A stretch of DNA of 64,000 bases, from positions 1 to 64,000 of the forward strand of contig JAXGYZ010000014.1 in the NCBI GenBank assembly GCA_040772005.1, in the 5' to 3' direction. Shown one piece after another: positions 32,153 to 39,735 of this stretch. The notes below the pieces were generated by a model. That model made no database searches. It was not told the DNA's origin and saw only the letters and a list, made by a program, of their open reading frames with translations. The position numbers were made by a program, and so were the translations under genes. The DNA comes from MWBF01 sp040772005 (GTDB lineage: Bacteria; Chloroflexota; Anaerolineae; CG2-30-64-16). Position 1 is the first letter of the stretch, and the number at the start of each line of letters is the position of its first letter.

Positions 32153-33307
32153 CTACGAACGAAGGGTTGCGCGGGCGCGCAGCATCGCCGCGCGGTCGAA
32201 GATTTCCTCGCGGGTGATGCCCGCCTCGTCGTACAATGCGAATATGTTCGCGTCGGGCGTCTCCGGCGGAATCGTGTGCGACGCTGCGAGGATGTAGCCC
32301 CCGCTCCCGCCCCCACCTGTGGCCCAGCTGCCTGTGGCCCAGCTGCCTGTGGCCCAGCTGCCTGTGGCAGCCGTCATGCCATCCAGCAGGCGCCGCGTTG
32401 CGCGGCGCACCTCGGCCACGGTCCCATTGGGCAGCAGGTCCTGCGTGTCCACCCCGCCCATGAAGGCCAGGTGACTGCCGAACTCCGCCTTCAGCGATAG
32501 AGGATCCATGCCGGGACAGTTGCCCTGCACCGGGTTGAGCACGTCCATGCCGATTTCGATCAGGTCGCCGATGATGGGCCGCAGCCCGCCGCAGCAGTGG
32601 TATGCCACCGGCAGCCCGTGCGCCTTGCCCACCGCAAAGACACGCGCCAGCGCAGGTTTGACCAGGGTCCGCCATGCGCGCGGGCTGAGCAACATGCCTT
32701 GTTGTCCAGCCACGTCATCGCCGGTCCACAACCAATCCAGGGGCAGGCGCGTGCAGGCAGCTTCGGCCAGTCGGACCGCGAAATCCGCGCACCGTTCGAA
32801 CATCGTCGCGGCCAGGATCGGGTCCGCGGCGATGTCCAGCATGGCGTCCTCCATCCCGCGGAGCCGCCAGTACATTTCGAAGGCGCACGGTGAGACATCG
32901 CAGCCGATGAAGCTATCACGGCTCCGCTTGACAACAGGTGCCATGTTCGCCAGCAGCGCATCGACCTCGCCATATGGAAAGCGGTAGGCGAGCACCTCGT
33001 CGCGACTCGCCCCGCTCAGGGGGAAGCGCGCAATCTGGTTGAATCCGTGCTGGCGGACCCAGCCGATGCCCCACGCGTCGGTGTGGCCCTCGCCGTCCGC
33101 CGGGTGGACGATGCCCTCCATGGCATAGTTGTTGTTGACCCAGGTCTGCTGCACGTCGTTGCCGAGCGCCTCGCCCACGTCGGCCGGGTCGATCTCCAGG
33201 AGGCGCGCCAGCCGCGCGGCGGTGTCCGGGTGGAACCACATGAAGACCGGCACCCGATCGACCGGCTGACGGGCGAGCGCCGCATGTACACGTTCTTTGC
33301 TGTTCAT
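32153..33307 (-). CDS. Uroporphyrinogen-decarboxylase-type protein, copy 2, with in-frame repeat
   Basis: A 384-aa protein; ATG at 33307 (MNSKERVHAALARQPVDRVP) is the classical start. It has LDWLWTGDDVAGQQGMLLSP, then the strand AYHCCGGLRPIIGDLIEIGM whose His-Cys-Cys resembles the zinc site of MtaA-like methyltransferases, and FMGGVDTQDLLPNGTVAEV. Close to the C-terminus a TGSWA unit is repeated three times (TGSWATGSWATGSWATGGGG) just before the conserved GGYILAASHTIPPETP. The repeat is encoded by a 15-bp tandem array at 32316-32369. A divergent promoter region is shared with the lipase gene. Confidence 0.85.
   Translation of the reverse strand: MNSKERVHAALARQPVDRVPVFMWFHPDTAARLARLLEIDPADVGEALGNDVQQTWVNNNYAMEGIVHPADGEGHTDAWGIGWVRQHGFNQIARFPLSGASRDEVLAYRFPYGEVDALLANMAPVVKRSRDSFIGCDVSPCAFEMYWRLRGMEDAMLDIAADPILAATMFERCADFAVRLAEAACTRLPLDWLWTGDDVAGQQGMLLSPRAWRTLVKPALARVFAVGKAHGLPVAYHCCGGLRPIIGDLIEIGMDVLNPVQGNCPGMDPLSLKAEFGSHLAFMGGVDTQDLLPNGTVAEVRRATRRLLDGMTAATGSWATGSWATGSWATGGGGSGGYILAASHTIPPETPDANIFALYDEAGITREEIFDRAAMLRARATLRS
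32316..32369. repeat. 15-bp coding tandem repeat, about 3.6 copies
   Basis: The unit CCTGTGGCCCAGCTG occurs three times without a mismatch, followed by CCTGTGGCA. It is in frame (five codons), so changes in copy number would lengthen or shorten the protein loop without a frameshift. Confidence 0.92.
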
Positions 33308-33350
33308 GGCCGTGGGGTGTCTCCGGATCGTGAGGCTGTCACGGTCCGTC

Positions 33351-33379
33351 ATCATAGCGGGCCACGTGCGGGCTGTCAA
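33351..33379 (-). promoter_or_regulatory. Promoter of the UroD-like genes
   Basis: Minus strand TTGACA (33374-33379), 17-base spacer, TATGAT (33351-33356), about 35 bases before the ATG at 33307. A good sigma-70-type match. Confidence 0.65.
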
Positions 33380-33403
33380 CTGCTCGCCCCGGAGTCGCGC
33401 GAG

Positions 33404-33432
33404 TTGGTGGTATGGCACTTTACTGGTACAAT
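33404..33432 (+). promoter_or_regulatory. Promoter of the lipase gene
   Basis: TTGGTG (33404-33409), 17-base spacer, TACAAT (33427-33432), about 45 bases before the GTG start at 33482. It diverges from the UroD promoter; the two -35 boxes are 24 bases apart. Confidence 0.55.
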
Positions 33433-33481
33433 CCTGCCACAAAATGCTGCTGAGTTGTAGTGCGGATATCAGGAGGCGTAT

Positions 33482-34405
33482 GTGACCATCTATCGTTACT
33501 TCAGCCAGGATTACGTCGGACACTCCAAGAGTTCGGCCTATCTGCTCGCCATTGCCAGCCAATACATCTACCACGATAAGCCGCCGGGCAAGGCGGGCGA
33601 GGCTTTTGAGGAACGCTTCGAGCGGTACTTCACCAAGCTAAGCCAGACAGACCCCTTTGAGGTGCGCATCTACGCGGACTCTCCGCCGGATAGCTTCCCC
33701 TACGATACTGAGGCCGCGGTCCTCAGCAACTCCAAGCTGATCCTCGTCGTGTTCCGTGGTACGGAAGGGGCCCAGGCCGTGCGTGACTGGCTGACCAACC
33801 TCCACCACCTCATGATGCGGGCCCCCGATAGCTGGGGCAAGATGCACGTGCATCGCGGCTTCTATGCGGCGCTGAGCACTATCTATCAGAGCGTACGCAA
33901 TCGCGTGCGCGCGACCCGCACAAACAATCAGCGGGTGTTTCTGACAGGGCACAGTCTCGGCGGCGCATTGGCGACGCTCTGCGCGTTCCGGCTGCAGAAG
34001 GTCGGCAGCGTGAACGTCGACGGCGTGTATACTTTTGGTGCACCGCGCGTGGGCGATCTGGATTTTGCCAACAAGTACAATGACATCCTGAAGGCCAGGA
34101 CATTTCGCTGGGTCTATAAGAACGACTTTGCACCGCAACTGCCGGCCAACGCGGGTCCCGGTCTGGTCACCCCCCAGTACATTCATTCCGGGCTGCTCAA
34201 CCTGGTAAAGATCGATGGCAGCATCGAGATGGACCACGTGGACCTGCCCGCGGGCATAGATGCCAGCAGTGTTGCCGATCACGACATGCGCCGCTATATC
34301 GCCACCATGTACAGCCGCCTGTCCAACGATGTGCGGCAGGGGCCGGGCAATCCGACGTATCTGGTCAAGGGCGATATCGGCGCGAATGGCTATCCGGTCA
34401 TCTGA
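33482..34405 (+). CDS. Class 3 lipase-like hydrolase
   Basis: A 307-aa protein from GTG at 33482 with AGGAGG five bases before it. The lipase class 3 marks are LILVVFRGTEGAQAVRDWLTN (oxyanion region), VHRGFYAALSTIYQSV, the nucleophile motif VFLTGHSLGGALATLCAF (Ser near residue 160) and VYTFGAPRVGDLDFANKYND with the catalytic Asp region. The C-terminal His is likely in HSGLL or DHDMRRYIATMY. No signal peptide or membrane segment is seen, so it is probably cytoplasmic or released by another route. The neighbour downstream is a cell-wall LCP gene. Confidence 0.9.
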   Translation: MTIYRYFSQDYVGHSKSSAYLLAIASQYIYHDKPPGKAGEAFEERFERYFTKLSQTDPFEVRIYADSPPDSFPYDTEAAVLSNSKLILVVFRGTEGAQAVRDWLTNLHHLMMRAPDSWGKMHVHRGFYAALSTIYQSVRNRVRATRTNNQRVFLTGHSLGGALATLCAFRLQKVGSVNVDGVYTFGAPRVGDLDFANKYNDILKARTFRWVYKNDFAPQLPANAGPGLVTPQYIHSGLLNLVKIDGSIEMDHVDLPAGIDASSVADHDMRRYIATMYSRLSNDVRQGPGNPTYLVKGDIGANGYPVI

Positions 34406-34500
34406 GCCTGACGGAACAGGAGGCGGCTCGTTTGCCCTCGCGCGCGAAATGCGGTATGGTATACCTGTTGCTCATCGCTGCTCCTCTGAGGGAGGTCGTC

Positions 34501-35577
34501 GTGCAGGGTATCCGCTTTGCGCTTTGCCAGCTTGCTCGTGTGTCCGAACCGGCGCGAACGGCGCGCCGGTGGTTTGTGCCGGCCATGTTCGTCGTGCTCG
34601 CGTTGTGGCTGGCGGCCAGCGTGCCCGCCGCTGCGACAGGGGCAGATCGGCCTGTGCTGCAGGATACTACTCCGACGGAGCAGGCGACTGCCACGCCCAC
34701 GGCTGCGCCTGTCCGCACTGCGCGCAGCAATACCGAGAACATCCTGGTCCTTGGCGCCGATCCGCGGCCCGGCGACAAGTCCTGGCGCACCGACACGATC
34801 ATGGTGGTCGCGATCGATTATCAGAAAGATGTCCCCGGCGGCAGGCCCCAGGTCGGCGTCATCTCGGTGCCGCGTGACCTGTGGGTCAATATCCCCGGCT
34901 ATGGCAACGGTCGCATCAACCAGGCCGACTACATCGGGGAAGGGCGCAAGCCGAACGGCGGGGGCCCCGCGCTCGTCAGCGAGATCCTCAATAACACACT
35001 GGGCGTCCGTACGACCCACTATGTGCGCATCCGGCAGGAGGGGCTGGTGGAGCTGGTAGATGCGCTCGGCGGCGTAACCGTGACGCTGGATTGCCCGCTA
35101 AATGAGCTGACGCCCAACGGCCGCGGCGGGTATAACCACTTTAATCTGCCTGCAGGGAAAAATTTCCTGGATGGAGCCGCTGCGAAGAAATTCGCTACGT
35201 TCCGCTACGCGTCGAACGACTTCTCGCGCGCCTCGCGGCAGCAGCAGCTCATCTGGGCCATCCGCGAGCGCGCGCTGCAAATCGACGCCATCCCCAAGAT
35301 TCCGCAGCTCTGGCAGGCGCTCTCCAAGACCTTCACAACCGACCTGAGCCTGCTCGATGTCATCCGCTTTGCGCGGCTGGGCAGCCAGTTGGATGCCGGC
35401 CAGGTGCACGGCGTGGTCTTCAGCACTCGCGCCCTCGCAAACACCGTCATGTCCGGCGGCGCGCAGGTGCTCGTCGTCCGTAGTCGCACCGCGCTCATGG
35501 CGGAGGTAGACTCCCTCTTTGCGGGCAAGCCGATTGCGGAGCAGGGACGGCAAGGGTCCGGCCGCTGCCCGAACTGA
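34501..35577 (+). CDS. LytR-CpsA-Psr (LCP) family cell-wall ligase
   Basis: A 358-aa protein. GTG at 34501 is favoured because GGGAGG lies five bases upstream; the track-like start at 34432 has no RBS. One N-terminal membrane anchor (FVPAMFVVLALWLAASVPA) is followed by a Thr/Pro linker. The LCP domain shows ENILVLGADPRPGDKSWRTD, VISVPRDLWVNIPGYGNGRI and, at the polyprenyl-phosphate site, FATFRYASNDFSRASRQQQL with the conserved Arg residues. LCP enzymes attach glycopolymers to peptidoglycan or to proteins from polyprenyl-pyrophosphate carriers on the outer face of the membrane. Confidence 0.9.
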   Translation: MQGIRFALCQLARVSEPARTARRWFVPAMFVVLALWLAASVPAAATGADRPVLQDTTPTEQATATPTAAPVRTARSNTENILVLGADPRPGDKSWRTDTIMVVAIDYQKDVPGGRPQVGVISVPRDLWVNIPGYGNGRINQADYIGEGRKPNGGGPALVSEILNNTLGVRTTHYVRIRQEGLVELVDALGGVTVTLDCPLNELTPNGRGGYNHFNLPAGKNFLDGAAAKKFATFRYASNDFSRASRQQQLIWAIRERALQIDAIPKIPQLWQALSKTFTTDLSLLDVIRFARLGSQLDAGQVHGVVFSTRALANTVMSGGAQVLVVRSRTALMAEVDSLFAGKPIAEQGRQGSGRCPN

Positions 35578-35589
35578 TGACGCGATGAC

Positions 35590-35627
35590 GGGGTGAGCAG
35601 GTGAACAGGTGAGCAGGTGACGGGGTG
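35590..35627. repeat. Octamer tandem repeat after the LCP gene
   Basis: GGTGAGCA, GGTGAACA, GGTGAGCA, GGTGACGG run in tandem about 15 bp after the LCP stop. The complementary form lies at 35863-35933 at the other end of the same intergenic region. Confidence 0.75.
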
Positions 35628-35672
35628 ATGTAGGGGTTACCTGCGGCAGGCCTGCTTTCGAAATGCGTTGGC

Positions 35673-35854
35673 GTCGAGGCTTCAGCCGGTTACGCAGTGA
35701 CTAAACCGATTCCAGAGTGAGTACCGCGCTCAGAACTGAGACAGGATTGACGGGATTACTCCTGTAAATCCTGTCAATCCTGTCCAGAATCGTCTCTGGT
35801 TCTTACATTGGACTGAGTATAGCCGTACACAACCTAACCGGCTAAAGCCTCGAC
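35673..35854. repeat. Composite intergenic element: family-1 palindrome arms around a family-2 core
   Basis: The arms GTCGAGGCTTCAGCCGGTTA (35673-35692) and TAACCGGCTAAAGCCTCGAC (35835-35854) are inverted copies with two mismatches. Between them, 35701-35823 is a copy of a roughly 125-bp element repeated at 39593-39735 (common core: CAGAACTGAGACAGGATTGA, GGATTACTCCTGT, AATCCTGTCAATCCTGTCCA, ACATTGGACTGAGTATAG). The 35578-35917 region between the convergent LCP and AzlD genes contains no gene. Confidence 0.85.
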
Positions 35855-35862
35855 TCCAACAT

Positions 35863-35933
35863 CGCCTGTTCACCTGCTCACCCGCTCACCTGTTCACCTG
35901 TTCACCCGTTCTCCTCTTCATCTGCTCACCAGT
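35863..35933. repeat. Octamer tandem repeat before the AzlD stop
   Basis: Degenerate octamers of the type CCTGTTCA / CCTGCTCA / CCCGCTCA run for about nine units and enter the 3' end of the AzlD gene (stop at 35918). They are the reverse complement of the 35590-35627 repeats, so transcripts from either side could fold. Confidence 0.7.
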
Positions 35934-36235
35934 TGCAGGCCCAGCAGCGCTACCATCCCCGCGGCCAGCGTCAGGAGCACGCTGCGCGTGCGCCAGGCGA
36001 CCAGCGCGGCCGCGAGACCGGCCCAGAGTTGCGGGTTCGCGGGCGACAGGTTGAGCCGATCCTGCCACGTCGCCAGTTCGGGGAAGATGATGGCCGTCAG
36101 CACCGCGGGCGGCACGTAGCGCAGCGCGCGCTGGAACCACTCCGGCACGGCCACCCGGCCCCACAGGAAGATGAACGACAGCCGGATGCCAAAGGTAATG
36201 AGCCCCGCCAGGACGATGGTCAGCCACAGCGTCAT
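35918..36235 (-). CDS. azlD: AzlD-type branched-chain amino acid exporter subunit
   Basis: A 105-aa membrane protein with about three to four hydrophobic segments (LWLTIVLAGLITFGIRLSFI, VPPAVLTAIIFPELAT, LWAGLAAALVAWRTRSVLLT, LAAGMVALLGLQLV). The motif VPEWFQRALRYVPPAVLTAI is the AzlD signature. AzlC and AzlD form a small export system for branched-chain amino acids or analogues. The ATG overlaps the AzlC stop by 4 bp. The last residues (LQLVSR) are encoded by the start of the octamer repeat region. Confidence 0.88.
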   Translation of the reverse strand: MTLWLTIVLAGLITFGIRLSFIFLWGRVAVPEWFQRALRYVPPAVLTAIIFPELATWQDRLNLSPANPQLWAGLAAALVAWRTRSVLLTLAAGMVALLGLQLVSR

Positions 36236-36960
36236 GCTGGCCTCCTTGCGGCCCGGCTCTCTGCGCGGCGCTCAGCCCACATGCCCGCCGCGATGCCTGC
36301 CAGCGCAGCGAGCAGCAGCCCCGTCTTGAGCGGAAAACCGGTAGTCGCCAGCCCAACGAACCCTGCAACGGCTGCCGCAACCACGCTCGGCCGGTCTCGC
36401 AGCGCGGGCACGACCAGCGCGATGAACGTCAGCGGCAGGAAGAATCCGGTCGGCCAGCTCTCCGGCAGCCGCGCGCCGATGAACAGCCCGACGAGTGTGC
36501 TGACCTGCCACGACGCCCAGAGAGTCAGCCCTGCGCCCAGGAAATACCAGTGGCGGCGGTCGGGCGACTCCGGCTCACTTGCGGCGCGCTGATAGTGGGT
36601 AATGACGACTGCATAGGCTTCGTCGGTCAGCAGGTAGGCCAGCACGAGCTTCCATGCGGGTCCCAGATGCTTGACGTAAGGTGCGACTGATGCACTGTAG
36701 AGCGCGTGGCGCAGGTTGACCACGAAGACGACCATCAGGATGACCAGGCCGGACGCACCCGCGCCCACAAGCTGCGCGGTGATGAACTGCGCGGACCCTG
36801 CGAAGATGATGGCCGATGTTGCCTGGGCCAGCGCGGGCGGCATCCCCGCGCTGATCGCCAGCGCGCCGAAGATCAGGCCGAAGGGCGCGACCCCCAGGAG
36901 GATCGGCGCTTCATCGCGCACCCCGGCGAGGAACTGGCGTTTGCGGGTGAGTGAGGCCAT
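36232..36960 (-). CDS. azlC: AzlC-type branched-chain amino acid exporter
   Basis: A 242-aa membrane protein, ATG at 36960. The family signature is FLAGVRDEAPILLGVAPFGLIFG, AGSAQFITAQLVGAGAS and VNLRHALYSASVAPYVKHL, followed by LLTDEAYAVV. About six to seven membrane helices. The product pairs with AzlD. It diverges from the split ChrA genes with an 82-bp gap holding the likely chrA promoter. Confidence 0.9.
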   Translation of the reverse strand: MASLTRKRQFLAGVRDEAPILLGVAPFGLIFGALAISAGMPPALAQATSAIIFAGSAQFITAQLVGAGASGLVILMVVFVVNLRHALYSASVAPYVKHLGPAWKLVLAYLLTDEAYAVVITHYQRAASEPESPDRRHWYFLGAGLTLWASWQVSTLVGLFIGARLPESWPTGFFLPLTFIALVVPALRDRPSVVAAAVAGFVGLATTGFPLKTGLLLAALAGIAAGMWAERRAESRAARRPA

Positions 36961-36978
36961 GCGGTATCTCGCAATCCT

Positions 36979-37007
36979 TTGGCAGCAAATGCCGCGTATG
37001 TTAGCAT
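36979..37007 (+). promoter_or_regulatory. Likely promoter of the split chromate transporter genes
   Basis: TTGGCA (36979-36984), 17-base spacer, TAGCAT (37002-37007), 36 bases before the ATG at 37043. Confidence 0.45.
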
Positions 37008-37042
37008 GGGACCAACAATGCGCAAAGAAGGAAGCCTCATTC

Positions 37043-37684
37043 ATGGCCGAATCGCAGACGGACGCAGCTCCTGGCCGCTTTACCCGTCCCGAAGAGTTCG
37101 CTTATGCCGGGCTGGGCGAGCTGCTCAGAGTCTGGTCCGGCATCGGGCTCCAATCGTTCGGGGGCGGCGCGTCCACACTCTACCTCATCCATGAAGCCTG
37201 CCGCCGGCGAGGCTGGCTGTCGGAGGAGGAGTTCACCCGCGCGTGGGCGCTCGTCCAGATCTCGCCGGGCATCAATCTGATCAAGCTGACGGTCCTCATC
37301 GGCTACAAGCTGCGCGGCTGGCCGGGGATCCTCATCGCTCTGGCCGGGCTGCTGCTGCCCAGCGCGCTGGTGACGGTCCTGATGACCGCAGGGCTGGCCG
37401 CGGTGCGTGAGCAGCCGGTCGTCGCCGCAGCCATGCAGGGCGTCGTTCCTGCAACTATCGGGTTGAGCATTGCGCTGGGCCTTCAGATGGCCTGGCCCCT
37501 GCTGCGCGCGGCGCGCAAGGAAGGCCGCGCCAGCGTCATCGCGCATGTGGTTATCATCATCGCTGCGCTGCTGCTGTTGGTCATTGCGCACGCCTCGCCG
37601 CTGCTGGCGTTGGGACTCGGGGGCGCGGCAGGCGTGTTAGTGCTGGGCCGGCTGGCGCAGGCGCAGCAAAGGCGCGCGCCATGA
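37043..37684 (+). CDS. chrA: ChrA-type chromate transporter, N-terminal half protein
   Basis: A 213-aa membrane protein, ATG at 37043 with AAGGA upstream. It carries LRVWSGIGLQSFGGGASTLYLI and ALVQISPGINLIKLTVLIGYKLRG, equivalent to the CHR domain pattern 'F..FG....LM' and 'Q..PGP....A..IGY..'. The short-chain members of the chromate ion transporter family work as pairs of single-domain proteins; this is one half and the next gene the other. Chromate or sulfate export is the family activity; the true substrate here is not proved. Confidence 0.85.
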   Translation: MAESQTDAAPGRFTRPEEFAYAGLGELLRVWSGIGLQSFGGGASTLYLIHEACRRRGWLSEEEFTRAWALVQISPGINLIKLTVLIGYKLRGWPGILIALAGLLLPSALVTVLMTAGLAAVREQPVVAAAMQGVVPATIGLSIALGLQMAWPLLRAARKEGRASVIAHVVIIIAALLLLVIAHASPLLALGLGGAAGVLVLGRLAQAQQRRAP

Positions 37685-38193
37685 ATTGGATCCTGTATTT
37701 CTGGTTCTTCCTCAAGGGGTCGCTCTTTTCGACAGGGGGGTTCGGCAATCTACCGTTTCTGCACGAGGACCTGCTCGCCCACGGTTGGGCAACCGAGGCC
37801 GATTTCGTGCAGGCGCTCGCCGTCGGCAACCTGAGCCCGGGGCCGAACGGGCTGTGGACCATCAGCCTGGGCTATCTGTCGGGCGGCTGGCTGGGCGCGG
37901 CGCTGTCGCTGCTGGCGATCACGCTGCCGACGGTGCTCATTCTCGGCGTCGTCGCGCTCCACCGCCGTGTAGAGGACCGGCCCGCGGTCCGCAACTTCAC
38001 ACGCGGGTTGTCGCTCGGCGTCGTTGGGCTCATCATCGGCGTCGCGCTGACGCTGTTCAGCTCGACCGTCGCAGACTGGCGCGGGGCAGCCATCACCGCG
38101 GGCGCGCTGGCCCTCGCGCTGAGTAAGCGCGTGCCGGTGCTCCTCGTCCTCGCGCTCGGCGCGGCCGCGGGATGGCTGCTGTATGCAGCGTGA
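37681..38193 (+). CDS. chrA: ChrA-type chromate transporter, second half protein
   Basis: A 170-aa membrane protein, ATGA overlap with the first half. FFLKGSLFSTGGFGNLPFLHED and QALAVGNLSPGPNGLWTISLGYLSGGW match the second CHR domain, including the PGP motif that the first half has as SPGIN. About five to six hydrophobic helices. With the first gene it should form the inverted-topology pair typical of short-chain ChrA systems. Confidence 0.88.
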   Translation: MNWILYFWFFLKGSLFSTGGFGNLPFLHEDLLAHGWATEADFVQALAVGNLSPGPNGLWTISLGYLSGGWLGAALSLLAITLPTVLILGVVALHRRVEDRPAVRNFTRGLSLGVVGLIIGVALTLFSSTVADWRGAAITAGALALALSKRVPVLLVLALGAAAGWLLYAA

Positions 38194-38277
38194 GAGTTGA
38201 GCGCTGATGACGCTGCTGTGCCAAGCTCCGCTTGGCCTTGATTGACGCAGACCGGCTTATAGTTGATTTGAATCGCT

Positions 38278-38352
38278 GAGGAGTCCGCATCCTCAGATGC
38301 GGAACGGCCCGCTCTGCTTACGGATCCGTCCGCATTTGAGAATGCGGACTCC
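38278..38352. terminator. Bidirectional double hairpin between chrA and glycosidase-like genes
   Basis: Two hairpins TCCGCAT/ATGCGGA (38284-38303 and 38329-38348, six-base loops) are nested in a longer inverted repeat GGAGTCCGCAT ... ATGCGGACTCC. They sit between convergent genes (38193 and 38394), a good place for a shared terminator, though there is no clear U-tract. Confidence 0.5.
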
Positions 38353-38393
38353 GCCGGTTGACAAGGTGCGCAGTGCCGCGTTCCTGAGTCGCG

Positions 38394-39569
38394 TCAGCCC
38401 AGCCGCATCAGCTTTCCTTCCGCCGGGCCGAGCCAGAAGTGGACGACCAGCCCGTCGGCATACCGTCGGACGGCCTCCGCGCCCTGGTCGAGCGCGACGG
38501 AGCGCAGCTCGCCGGTGCTGCGTGCGACTTCGCTGACCTCGGTGTGTGAGGTGCGCAGCCGCAGCGTGACGCGCGCCGACCGTGCCCGGTCGCGGTTCGC
38601 CAGGTAGAGCCATGGCAGCCCCGCCGCGTCGCGGAACTCCCCGATGACGTACTCCCCACCGTCCACCCCGGCCACCAGGCCGTCGGGCGGCTGCACGGTT
38701 GTACCTGCCGGGGCATCCGGCCAGTGGTGCACCGCAGTCGAGGTCAGGCCGAGCATGTGCCGGCCCACCCCGCGTAGCTCCCGGTTGAGTCGCGCCACCA
38801 CGTCATACTTCGGTGTGGGCCGGCCGTCCAGCCCGATGATGCCGTCGCGGAAGTTCTCCACATCCGGCGTCCAGTAGGTAAAGTAGGCCAGACCCTTGCC
38901 GCCGTAGGCCAGGGTCGTGTTGACCTGCCAGCGCAGGTCTGCCGGGGACGGGTCGCGGTAGTCGAAGTGCGGCGTGGCGAGGATGATGTTCCAGAAGGGC
39001 ACGCCCGCTCGCAGCGCCTCCGCCCGGATGGTCTCCAGGTTGGCGAAATAGCCGGGCCGGTCGCCCCACTCCATCAACGAGTAGTGATCGTAGGAGAGAA
39101 AAGGCGGCCTGACCGTCTGGAGGTATGCGCGGACGTGCTGGGCGTAGTCCACCGTGCCGAGCTGGTCCGGCGACGCATAGTTCGGAAACAGGTTGATGAA
39201 CGCGGCGTGATGCGGGTCGGCCGCGCGGAACGCAGCCGTGAGCTGGGCAAGCGCGTCGAAGTGACTCAGGCTCGGCTCGTCGGTCAGGTAATAGCCGAAG
39301 AGGGCCGGGTGCGCGGCATAATCGCGGACGACCGCTGCGACGACCTGCTCCCAACCGGTCTGCCGGGGCAGGTCGCGGTGGATGCGCGGGTCGAGGACGA
39401 TGCCCTGCATGTCGTTCTCCGCGCACAGGTCGAGTGCGAGCCGTCCGGCCTCCGGTGTCTCCGCGGGCACTGGCACGACGGTGAAGCCGCACGCGTCGGC
39501 CTCAAGGTAGCGCGCCGGTTCGGTCGGGGGCGCGCTCCAGTAGCTGATGGGATAGGTCTCAGTGGGCAT
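38394..39569 (-). CDS. Glycoside-hydrolase-like TIM-barrel protein
   Basis: A 391-aa protein starting MPTETYPISYWSAPP. It looks like a (beta/alpha)8 glycosidase of the GH42/clan GH-A type: strand IVLDPRIHRDLPR, then ALFGYYLTDEPSLSHFDAL whose Asp-Glu-Pro is the usual place of the acid/base Glu, INLFPNYASP, FLSYDHYSLMEWGDRPGYF, WNIILATPHFDYRDPSP, and LAYGGKGLAYFTYWTPDVEN. A C-terminal beta domain follows from about residue 300. No signal peptide. It lies 117 bp after the OppF-like gene on the same strand and may be part of the uptake operon, acting on imported oligosaccharides. Confidence 0.7.
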   Translation of the reverse strand: MPTETYPISYWSAPPTEPARYLEADACGFTVVPVPAETPEAGRLALDLCAENDMQGIVLDPRIHRDLPRQTGWEQVVAAVVRDYAAHPALFGYYLTDEPSLSHFDALAQLTAAFRAADPHHAAFINLFPNYASPDQLGTVDYAQHVRAYLQTVRPPFLSYDHYSLMEWGDRPGYFANLETIRAEALRAGVPFWNIILATPHFDYRDPSPADLRWQVNTTLAYGGKGLAYFTYWTPDVENFRDGIIGLDGRPTPKYDVVARLNRELRGVGRHMLGLTSTAVHHWPDAPAGTTVQPPDGLVAGVDGGEYVIGEFRDAAGLPWLYLANRDRARSARVTLRLRTSHTEVSEVARSTGELRSVALDQGAEAVRRYADGLVVHFWLGPAEGKLMRLG

Positions 39570-39592
39570 GGGCGCTTGGTTGTCCTTGGCGT

Positions 39593-39735
39593 CTAAACCG
39601 ATCTTAGAGTGAGCACCGCGGTCAGAACTGAGACAGGATTGACAGGTTTGGCGGGATTACTCCTGTGAATCCTCCTGTGAATCCTGTCAATCCTGTCCAG
39701 AATCGCCTCTGGTTGTCACATTGGACTGAGTATAG
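39593..39735. repeat. Dispersed element (family 2) overlapping the 3' end of oppF
   Basis: This is a copy of the 35701-35823 element with small insertions (AATCCT units are repeated once more). It contains CAGAACTGAGACAGGATTGA, AATCCTGTCAATCCTGTCCA and ACATTGGACTGAGTATAG. Its last 49 bp (39687-39735) are read in the minus strand as the last residues and the stop codon of the OppF-like protein. Confidence 0.88.

Noticed and set aside
33297..33485. Short plus-strand frame between the UroD-like and lipase genes
   Set aside because: It lies across two convincing divergent promoters and has no RBS.
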